A stretch of 64,000 nt of DNA, from assembly GCA_963971305.1 (NCBI GenBank), contig OZ020306.1, positions 55,340,686 to 55,404,685 of the forward strand, written 5' to 3'. The notes below the pieces were generated by a model. That model ran no database searches, had not been told where the DNA came from, and saw only the letters and a program-made list of their open reading frames with translations. Numbering within the stretch: the stretch's first letter is position 1; the number at the start of each line of letters is the position of its first letter. Made by a program: the position numbers and the translations under genes. The DNA comes from Arcuatula senhousia (taxonomy: Eukaryota > Mollusca > Bivalvia > Mytilida > Mytilidae). Shown piece after piece: positions 48,401 through 60,400 of this stretch.

Positions 48401-51400
48401 GGGATGCTGGAAATGAAAACACACACCTGTTGAGATATTATTAACAATATCCGTTTATTATTAACAGCTCTATATATGCATACATGAAATGTATTTAAAT
48501 GTTTGAATATTTATATATTTGTTTTTTCATGCAGTGCATATTTCATACAGATAACAACCCTCAGCCTTGAGAATAATATAAAAATGCTGCTACACTCCAA
48601 TGACTCCATTATATTTAATAACTAATCAAATAAGGAATATTAAAAACGAAAGAATATGGAATATGTGCCAAAAAGACACGAGCCACATATTGAAATGATT
48701 TTGATAAATGTACAAAAGCAAAATTTCACTGCGTGTGAAGCGTAGTTGTAACCCTATAACCTATGATTTCCAACAAATTCTTTCTTCTGAAAACATCTCC
48801 ATTTTACCTCAGGTCTTTCCCATTCTTTTGAATTTTTTGGCCATGCTTTGTGGTTCAGCTGCAGGTATCATTTTGTTTTCCTTGTTTCTCTGATTATGTC
48901 CATCTAGAATCAGCTTGCGTTAACGGTGTTTAGGCCTTCCTTTGTCCCGTGTCTAAACAGACAGTGAAAGGTACAAAATGTTATGATTAATACCCCCAAT
49001 TTAATAGTAGGGGGTTTTAATTGATAGGGATGTCTTACCTTCCAAGTGTCCCTCTGTCTGTTTGTGTGTCCATCTTTCTGTTACACCTTAGGGTACCTTT
49101 CTCTTATTTGCAACCCTCCTAAAGCCGTCAATAAATTTTTATTAAATTTTCATACAAACTTTGTGACATAATTTTGTGTGGAGACATTGTTTTTGTCCTG
49201 TATGTCACAAAGTTTGTCAGCGCAACTCCTCTGTAACTACTGAACCAAATTCAATGAAACTAATAGTATATAGGAAGGACACCATATGTAGTTGTGCATA
49301 TTACCAGGAAGTATTGATCCTCAAATTTTTGTGGGAGTTACTGCCCTTTGAACTTAAAAATTAGCTGAAAATCCTCATTTATCATCTTGTCAGCACAACT
49401 CATCTGAAACTACTGAACCAAATTCAATGAAACTTGGCATATGGAAAGTAAATTTAGTTGTGTATATTACCAGAAAATTCTGATCCTCTTAATTTTTGGG
49501 GAGTTATGGGCCTTTTAACTTAAAACATTTTTTGGGAAACAGGGGGAGACAAATTTTATATGTTTTATATTAAACTAAATTGAAAACAGACATGAGCAAA
49601 GAACATTGATGGCTGCTTACCGTCTTGTGTATCTCCAAACCTGATTTTATGGAAAACTATGGTTGACCCCTCATTGTCCAAGTTGAGGATTAGAGCAATG
49701 ATTTGACATTTTGTTTTCTTTTATCCATGATAGGCATGTGGTAATGATGATATAAATGGTTGGTTTTTTTTTAATCCATTTCAGGCCTATGGTATGAATG
49801 ACATGATTGGTTGTTTTATTATATCCAGTTTAGGCCTATGGTATGAATGAAGTGATTGGTTGTTTTATCTTATTCATTTTAGGCCTATGATATGAATGAC
49901 ATGATTGGTTGTTTTATTATATCCATTTCAGGCCTATGGTATGAATGACATGATTGGTTGTTTTATTATATCCATTTTAGGCCTATGGTACGAATGACAT
50001 GATTGGTTGTTTTATTATATCCATTTTAGGCCTATGGTACGAATGACATGATTGGTTGTTTTATTATATCCATTTTAGGCCTATGGTATGAATGATGTGA
50101 TTGGTTGTTTTCTTGACCTTGAAAATGGTGAAATAAAGTGGTCAAAGAATGGTAAGATACTTACTGTGGTTTCCTTATTATTGGTGGGGTATAAGGTTTT
50201 GTGGGTTGCCTTGACAAAAGAAATTTGATACTGCATGAAAAGGAAATTAAACATTGATCTGTATGCTGAAGACTTAAGAACAGCAAAGTTTAGAATCCTT
50301 ACACTGATCCTTTGTTCACCAAACCAGGAAAATTGGTACCCTTTAAAATAAATAAATCAACAATAGTTGAAAGAAGAAAAACAATTTGATTACGGGAATT
50401 AATTTATTATTTCATTGTAGTGTAGATTCAACCTAAAAAAAAAGTAATAACTATTGCTACAGAATAAAATTTAATAAACGTAATTTCTTTAACTTATAAC
50501 CACTAGGAACTCTTTGTTTACTATTTTTCCTTTGACTCAGGTATCTGAATTTTAATGGATAAGTTTTCAGATATTTCAGATTTAAAAAATCAAATTTATA
50601 TTTTTTTCAGGAGTTGACCTCGGCAAAGCATACACTATACCTCAGCACATGAAATCTGAAAGATTTTTTGCTGCAGTAGTTTTAAAGGTAGCTTTCAAAT
50701 TCATTATAGTTATAACAAGTCAACTATTTATAGAGGTATTTTTACATCTAGTCTGTAGTTGATCTTTGCCAAAAACTCAAAGAAAACAAGAATCGCATCT
50801 TAATTACATACATGTTAAAAATGTTTATATACAATTTTGTTTTATATGATCTGTTTGAGATATATACATGTATGTGCTAGATAAAATAATAGCTCAGTAT
50901 AATATTATAATTGTACAATACATGAAAACTCGTTGAATAGCATTACCACTTTGATAGTATAAAACAAACACACTAGCTCATTGATTTCACTAATGTTTTT
51001 ATCTTTTTAGAATGCAGAAATGAGCTTTAACTTTGGAGACCATCCATTTAAGTATCCACCTGCTGTAAGTTCGATTAAACCAGATATATGTTTTCAGAAA
51101 ATGCAATTTTCAGCTAATAATATAAAGTACCAAAATAATGAGGCACATTTTTCTTAGCTTGTTTGCTGATTCAACAACAATATGCCTGGAAAGTTTTATA
51201 TATCAGAAGTAGGGGACCCTTGTGTGGTTTAAACTTTTCATTGGGTCAGACACATTTGTTACAGCATTTTGTTAGTCACCCCTAATTATTTAATCCAGAC
51301 GAGGTAACCAATACTTTTTCAAGAGAATACATGTAAAGGATGGTCACTCTTGAATATTTCTATATCAAAGATTTTATGAATTATTGTGGAAATGATACAC

Positions 51401-54400
51401 AATGGTCCACTTTATTAAATGACAAAAAGAAAAACATAGGTAAGTGTTCTTGTGTATGAGATATATGACATAAAAAATTTGGCGGGAAAACAGCATCCTC
51501 TAGATTTTACATTAGCTATAATATTGCAATGTTTTTGGATTTAAAACCTATGAAGTTGTATCAATTTTTTTTTGGAAATTTTATACACTTGCTTCTTTGG
51601 AATATAATCAGAAATTGTCTTAAAAAGGAGGGGTCAGTGTGCAACAAATTACTTCAGTATTTGAAGGATAAGTATGGAGGAGTTCCAATCTCTGACTGAA
51701 ATTTTTAACAAAAAGAGTGACCATCCTTAAGAAGTTTTAGATATGACAGGTCAAGAGTTATTTGTAAAGGAGTCCTGCTCTATAGAAATAGATGAATAAC
51801 TAGTAAGTAAAATAACTCTTGTGGACAAAATTATTTATTATCAAATTTGTTGACATATTTACCTAGTTGTAAAGGTATAAGGGAAATTTCTTTTATGTTG
51901 AAAATGATATAAAACCAATCTACATTAACAAAAGCTTTGAAGATTAAAAAGTTTGGCTAATATGGCTTCTTGCATGTTTTATATTTCAGAGAGGGACATA
52001 CATTGCTTTATCAAATGCTCCACAGAAAGATGTTATTGAATCCAGAATTGTTGGTATGTAGTCATTTTGTGTCACCGTGTGAGACATATAAGGTACCAGG
52101 GTATTACTTTTTGGTAGTGCTGTAAACTTTTATGTTAGAATTTTGTGGAAAAGGAATAACTTGAAAAGTATGATACTTATGCATCTGATATTTAGACTAG
52201 TATAAAAACACTGGAGGTTGTGGAATATGCTAGTGGAACCATGACCATGTGACCATGATATTTAGACTAGTATAAAAACACTGGAGGTTGTGGAATATGC
52301 TAGTGGAACCATGACCATGTGACCATGATATTTAGACTAGTATAAAAACACTGGAGGTTGTGTAATATGCTAGTGGAACCATGACCATGTGACCATGATC
52401 CAATTTTTGCACTTCAATGACTTTGAGAACTTATGTCTTTTTTCCAGATAGTAAACTTCTTTGTAAAACTTTTGTGGAAAATGAATTAATCTAGGCATCT
52501 CTTATTTTGTATACAGACACTTTGTGTTATGTTCTATGCAACATGTACCATATGCAGGGTGACCTTGACACCATGATAATTGATACACTCGCAAAATAAA
52601 TTCAAAGTATACAATTTTTTTTGTAATACATTTAATGGCAATTTCACTGAAGCTTGTTTATTCCACAAAAAAGAGTTTCATAATTGTTATTTTTTATTGA
52701 TGGTTTGCATATGTTTTTTTAAAGTAACCAATATTAAAATAACACTTTGTCATATTTTCATGGTTGAATGTTACCCATGTTAACCATGAGAATTTGTGCC
52801 CCATGAATTATTATGAACGTCAGAAGTTCTAGTATGACAGTACAAGTGCTATTATTTTTGTCTGTTTGACAGGTTCAGGAGCAGTTAATTCTAAACCAGC
52901 ATCCAATGCTCCTCAGGCCATCATTATAGAGGTAAGAAGAATGATGAAAAAACACATGCAGCAAACCTACAGAGATTGAAAACATATCTAGTGAAAAAAA
53001 TTAAGCAAAAACAAAAAAAGGTTACATACTGCAAGCTTTCTGAGGGAAAAGTGCAACTTCATTAAAGATTTTAATTCCAGTTTGATGGAATTAAAAAAAG
53101 CATTTATTGAATAAGCTTAAAAATAAAAATATGTGTACCGGGTATATGAAATGTGCTTTCAATTTTTGCTTGCTTGAGATTGATTTGAAATAATTTGCAT
53201 ATCCCACTTATTTAGAAATGTTGTATAAAAATGCAAGACATATAAAAAAAAATGTAATGTGTATAAAAACTGAAATTCAGCATTTGAATTATGTACTTTG
53301 AAATATTTGATCAGTGTAATAGCAATGTTTCTGAAACCAACTTTTTGTGTCCAAATAATAATTTTCATATCTAAATAGAATTTGTTTATCTTTCAGCCTT
53401 CAAGAGAATTAGCTGAACAGGTAGCCTACTAAAATGTTTGCTTAAAGTATTCAAGGTGTAGAAAAATTAGTTAAAATTGTTGCCTTTTGCATGTCAATAA
53501 AAAAATGAATAATGGAAGAACTAATGCAATAAATATCAAACAAATTGAAACAAAATCAAGCCACAATAAAAAATATTATAATTTTTATTGTCTGATTTAT
53601 TTTTTTCTTCGGGTGATGTTAAAAATATGCATCTTAAAATGATAATTGAAGAAGTCATTTTTTTTATTTGATGATCTCTTTATGAAATTCTTTTGAATAA
53701 AATTTTTCAGCTTTACTTTTAATTTTCAGACATTTACACAGATACAGAAGTTTAAGGTTCATTTATCCAATCCTTCCATTAGGTAAGAACGGTAAATTAC
53801 TGTTTTCATGGGGTTATAAACAGTTATAACTCTGCCAAACAGAATAGCCAAATATTTAAGGAGTTCTTCTCAAAACGACCATTTCAATTTTATACCCCCT
53901 CTCGTAAGAGAGGGGGCTATATTGCAATCACCTTGTCCGTCTGTCCGTCCGGTTCAATTTCTCTGCTTCTACTGGATGGATTGGTTTCAAATTTGGTACA
54001 CAGCTTCAGCATGATGAGTTATACTATGCCTATCCTTTCCAGGTCAGTCCATCATCTACTTCCTGTTTTCAAAGCCGACTTAAACTTTTTTAGGGGAAAA
54101 CAAATTTGAAAAGTGAAATTTTTAGTAACAGATTTCTCGGCTTCTACTGGGTCGATTGGTTTCAAATTTGGTACACAGCTTCAGTATGATTAGTTATACT
54201 GTGCCTCCCCTTTCCAGGTCAGTTCATCATCTACTTTCTGTTTTCCGAGCTGACTTAGACTTTTTATGGGTCAAAAATAGACAATTTTTCGTAACAGATT
54301 TTTCGGCTTCTAGAAAAGGGATTGATTTCAAATTTGGAATACAGCTTTAGCATGATGAGTTGTACCATGCCTCCTCTTTCCAGGTCAGTCTGTCATCTAC

Positions 54401-57400
54401 TTCCTGTTTTCTGAATGGCCGAGTTGGGGTATGCTTAGCACGACTTAGTGTACAAGTGTACAAAACATATCCATCATAAACAAGTGAAAATTTAAGATTT
54501 AAATAAAAATATGAAATTGCTTTAGAATCTTTGAGTGTGACTTTAATAGTAGTGAGAAGAAATCATTGAATTAAATCATTGAAAAGATGACCATTGAAAT
54601 TGTGGTAAGGTGTACATGTAAAAAGTACAAAGAAAAAAACCTGCATTTGTTTATTAAGAACATAATCCATTGTTGTTTCGTTAAAAACTGTCCATGGGAA
54701 ACTATGGTATGACAGACTCAATATGTCTTAAGTGATTTTCAGACCTTTCAGACATCTACTTCTTTTCGTAGTCGGGGGGTTTTCATATACCATGAACACA
54801 TTTCTACATTCCATTTTCAGAGAATTGCTGATTATAGGTGGTGTCAATGTAAAGGAGCAGGTAGATGTCCTACAAAAAGGGGTAAGTCTTTTATGCAAAA
54901 GCAATGATTTAATATCCTGTTGGTCTTCTAGGGATAATACATTCTATTATTAGAGATAATCAATATAAAAAATATACTTTGGTTTTGTAACTTATATGAG
55001 CTCAGGACTGGTTGTATGCGCTTAACATAAATCTTGAGCTGTTTGCTTCCCTCTCTTCCCAGTTTCTCGATTCTTATGCCGAGAAGTATGTCCAAAATGT
55101 ATTGATATTGAATAATTAGACAAACTTTTTTTTTCAATATTCAATCAATATTAATCTTTTTGTTCATATTCAATAAGGGCTGTTCCAGCAAAATATACAT
55201 GGGACGGGGGGAAGGCACTTCTTTGAAAGGGGAGCCACCCATAGAATTTATTTTTCAAATTCACAATATTTTCATTGAGTTTACACAAACTTTTAAAGCC
55301 CACCCATAGCGGCAATTTAAATTTGCCTTCCCCCTGTCCCATGTATGTTTTGCTGGAACAGCCCTAAACAGACAAACTTTTTGGTACTGTGTATTTTAAA
55401 AGTGACAAATAACATATTACATGTGGAAAAATAGAAAAAAGGATAAGTGGAATAAGTGTATGTGACACAACCTATACAACAATTTGAAAAATCTGCAATG
55501 GAAAGCAGTCAGCAACCTTCAATGTGCCCAGTGGTCACTGACAGCTGTTTTGCAATTTGCATCAGATCAAAATCATGTTACATTGCAATATTGTACATTT
55601 CACATCATCCATTAAACATCATCAAAGTTTAGATTTGCTCAGCCTTGCTCTTTGATGTTATGTCATAGTAATGTTAACTAATGACCAATTCACTGACAAC
55701 AATTTATTTCTACAATTTGACTGACATTAACCTTTAGCCTTAGTGCAATCTTTTAAATGACCTTCAATGACTTCCTTTTTCTATTACCGGTATATAACAC
55801 CATCCATTCCAATTGACTGATATGGAGCCAATGAATTATTGCACCGTGCTTGTTTGATCTGGAGAAAATGAGCCTGACTTTATAGAGAATCAAACTTAAT
55901 CCTACTTAATCTTTCTGGACCATTAAATCGCAGAAGTAATCTTTGTTGAGAATGTTTGAACGATAAATGTTTTACAAAACAGTTTGAAAGCCGTTTTGTT
56001 TAATTTTTTTTCCCCACATTTTTGTCCCCCGCCGCAACGCGTCGAAGGGACTTAGTAATGGTCTTCATCCGTCCGTCCGTCTGTCCGTCCGTCCGTCCGT
56101 CCGTCACGTTTTTTGTGGGCACAACTCCTCAGAAACTACTGAAAGGATGTTGCTGAAACTTTACACACTGATAGGGTACAATTAGTAGATGATCATCCTA
56201 TATTTGAAATTTTCAAAATGGCAGCCGTTTCCATGGAAACAGGGAAGAAAGGTCAAAATATAGGACATCCAATATCTCGGTTACCTAGGTGCACAGGGTT
56301 CTGAAATTTTGTAGGCTGATAGAGCAAAAGGTACTCTATAATAATACGAAAAAAATTTTGAAACAATATTTACAGTTTTCGAGTTATTTACAAATTTGTG
56401 ATTTTCCGGTCCAAAAAATGTGACTTTGTCATATCAAACATTTTTGTGGGTGCAACTCCTCGGATACTACTGTACGGATGTTGCTGAAACTTTACACACT
56501 GATAGGGTAATGTTGATAGGTGATCATCCCATATTTTGACAACCTATTTCTATTGATTCTCAGAGAATATATTGCTTGCATTGACATACCACACAACTTT
56601 TATGTGGCGGCGGGGGACACATGGCTACGCGTAGCAATCTTGTTTAACTAATGACACTTAACAGTTTTGAAACATAACATGGACAAAGTTTTAAGTTTTT
56701 TTTTTCATGCAGCTGATTTAGTAAGTGGCTTTCAGAACATTTTCATCAAAAATCAATAATGGTGGATTAAAAAGTCTTAAAAAATCAAAAAATCTTATAC
56801 ATATAATCCAAAATAGTATTAGAATCAATAAGAAAGATTGTATTGATAAGTTTTATATGTAAAATTGGAATAGTCTTGTCAAAAGAAAATATTACAATCT
56901 AATGAACCTCTACATATTATCAAACTGATATTTAAAACAGATTGCCATAAAAAGTTCAATGGATAAAAAGATAAAAAAAAGAAAATAATGAGATAAGTGT
57001 ACGCAACAAAGCTCACATAAAAAGCCGTAATATAGAAAAAACCACCAGCAGCCTTGTCGAAGGCCAGTAGGCACTGCTCGCCATTCTGCAATTGGCTTTA
57101 AATCAAATGCATATAATTCAAATCTAAAATTAAAAAAGTTCACATTAACCATTTTAATTCTTTTCTAACCCACCTAGATTTCGTAATGTACTTGCTATAG
57201 TTTTTAAATTCAACATTTTTGATGTTCCTTACATAGTTGAAATCAGCAGGAAATTGTCATGGTTTCCACTGCTGTTCCGTGGTTGTCATATTTGAATAAA
57301 TTTTGAAACTCTTCTACATTTTAGTACGCATCAATCAACTGTGTAGCCCAAAGGGGATGAAAAACCTTTATCATTATGTCTCACTTTGTTGGGGAGACAT

Positions 57401-60400
57401 TTATTTTCATAGACTGTCTGTCAGTATTAAAGATCTGCTCAAATTTTCTCAAACTTATTATTTTCATACATCTTGATATGTAGCAAATACACCAAATGAA
57501 ATTTTGATACTCAAACTTTTGTAGGAATTATTGACCTTTGAACTTGGAATTTTGGGGGAAACAGAGGGAGACATTGCTTTTGCCGAGAAAAACAAACATT
57601 TTAGAATTTGGTTTATTTTGTTGTAGGTTGATATAGTTGTTGGTACACCTGGAAGGTTAGAAGATCTGATATCTACAGGAAAGCTAGCTCTACATCAAGT
57701 CAGATTCTTTGTTCTAGATGAAGCTGTAAGTAAAAACTAGCTCTACATCAAGTCAGATTCTTTGTTCTAGATGAAGCTGTAAGTAAAAACTAGCTCTACA
57801 TCAAGTCAGATTCTTTGTTTTAGATGAAGCAGTAAGTTTTAACCTGTGCCACCAATGATGAAAGTTGTACACAACACAAAGACACCATGATAGTCCTCCA
57901 TCTTTTTGCAGGAGACTCCCACTTTTTTATATTTTTTGAATTTTGGACAAATCTCCCCCACCCCCCAAATCTTTTGGACAAAGGGGGGATATTTTTCACA
58001 TAAGAAGATTCACACAAAGCATATTAAATTAATAAAATAAAATAAATGCATATTGTTAAGCACATCAAGATCTACAAATGATGCAATTAGGTCAAAGATG
58101 TAGGACCTGTCCATTTAGGAGTTATTCCCCTTAGATGGTAGAAATTGAACATTTTTCAGTGTTTCATTGTTAACTCCTCTGACATCAAAAGTTCAATTGC
58201 AATCAAACTAGATATAGTTGCTTATTATCATTTGTGGTAGAAAACTATTCTTCTAAGGTTCTTTAGGTTGAAATGAATTTTCCATGGAGAAAGGTATGGT
58301 ATCATCTTGAAACTTTATTATGTCTCCCCTTCCCAGAAGGGGGAGACATATTGTTTTTGTGTCAGTTCTTCTTCTTCTTCTTCTTCTTCTTCTTCTTCTT
58401 CTCATACAAAGCGTGTCCGGGCCATAACTTTTTTATCCTTTGAGATACGGCTTTGATATTTGGCATGTGGATGTATCACTATAAGACGATGTGTTGCGTA
58501 CCAGAATGACCTTCGTATGACCTTGACCTTTGACCTCAAGGTCAAATTAATGCTAATTTTACATCCAAAGTGTTCCATGCCATAACTTTTTTGTTCTTTG
58601 ACAAATGACTTTGATATTTAATATGTGGATGTATCACCATGAGACGATGTGTCGTAACCAGAATGACCTTCATATGACCTTGACCTTTGACCTAAAGGTT
58701 AAATAAATGCTAATTTTACATGGAAAGTGTGTTTGTGCCATAACTTTTTTGTTATTTGACATAGGGCTATAATATTTGACATGTGAATGTATCACCATGA
58801 GAAGATGTGCTCCATACCAGAATGACCTTCATATGACCTTGACCTTTTACCTCATGGTCAATTTTAAAATTGCTAATTTTACATCCAAAGTGTTTCATGC
58901 CATAACTTTTTTGTTCTTTGACATAGGGCTTTTATATTTGGCATGTGGATGTATTACCATAAGACGATGTGTTGCGTACCAGAATGACCTTTGTATGACC
59001 TTGACCTTTGACCTAAAGGTTAAAATAATGCTAATTTTACATGGAAAGTGTGTTTGTGCCATAACTTTTTTGTCCCCCGCCGCAACGCGTCGGAGGGACT
59101 AAGTAATGGTCTCCGTCCGTCCGTCACGTTTTTTGTGGGTGCAACTCCTCGGAAATTACTGTAAGGATGTTGCTGAAACTTTACACACTGATAGGGTACA
59201 ATTAGTAGATGATCATCCCATATTTGAAATTTTCAAAATGGCCGCCGTTTCCATGGAAACGGAAGAAAGGTCAAAATATAGGACATTCAATATCTCGGTT
59301 ACCTAGGTGCACAGGGTTCTGAAATTTTGTAGGCTGATAGAGCAAAAGGTACTCTATAATAATACGAAAAAAAATTTTGAAGCGATATTTACGGTTTTCG
59401 AGTTATTTACGAATTTGTGATTTTTCAGTCCGAATAATGGGACTTTGTCAAACATTTTTGTGGGTGGAACTCCTGGGACACTATTGAACTGATGTTGCTG
59501 AAACTTTACACACTGATAGGGTACTGTTAGTAGATGATCATCCTATATTTAAAATTTTCAAAATGGCCACCGTTTCCATAGAAACAGGGAAGAAAGGTCA
59601 AAATATAGGACATCCAATATCTCGGTTACCTAGGTGCACAGGGTTCTGAAATTTTGTAGGCTGATAGAGCAAAAGGTACTCTATAATAATACGAAAAAAA
59701 ATTTAAAACAATATTTACAGTTTTCGAGTTATTTACAAATTTGTGATTTTCTGGTCCAAAAAATGGGACTTTGTCATATCAAACATTTTTGTGGGTGCAA
59801 CTCCTCGGATACTACTGAACGGATGTTGCTGAAACTTTACACACTGATAGGGTACTGTTAATAAGTGATCATCCCATATTTTGACAACCTATTTCTATTG
59901 TTTCTCAGAGAATATATTGCTTGAATTGACATACCACACAACTTCTATGCGGCGGCGGGGGACACATGGCTACGCGTAGCAATCTTGTTGTTATTTGACA
60001 TAGGGCTATAATATTTGACATGTGAATGTATCACCATGAGACGATGTGTTGCATACCATAATGACCTTCATATGACCTTGACCTTTTACTTCATGGTCAA
60101 ATAATTGCTAATTTTACATCCAAAGTGTTTCGGGCCATAACTTTTTTTGTTCTTTGACATAGGGCTTTTATATTTGGCATGTGGATGTATTACCATAAGA
60201 CGATGTGTTGCAAACCAGAATCACCTTTGAATGAACTTGACTTTTGACCTAAGGTTAAATTAATGCTAATTTTTCATGGAAAGTGTGGTTGTGCCATAGG
60301 GCTATAATATTTGACATGTGAATGTATCACCATGAGACGATGTGTTCCATATCAGAATGACCTTCATATGACCTTGACCTTTTACCTCAAGGTCAAATTA

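Noticed and set aside
49734..50111. CRISPR-like array
   Set aside because: The 49-bp units are directly adjacent with no unique spacers and are clearly copies of the DDX1 exon border.
58776..59306. Plus-strand frames of 108 and 66 codons
   Set aside because: They lie within the 160-bp satellite and the nested CCGT-class element; repetition of the unit explains the open frame.
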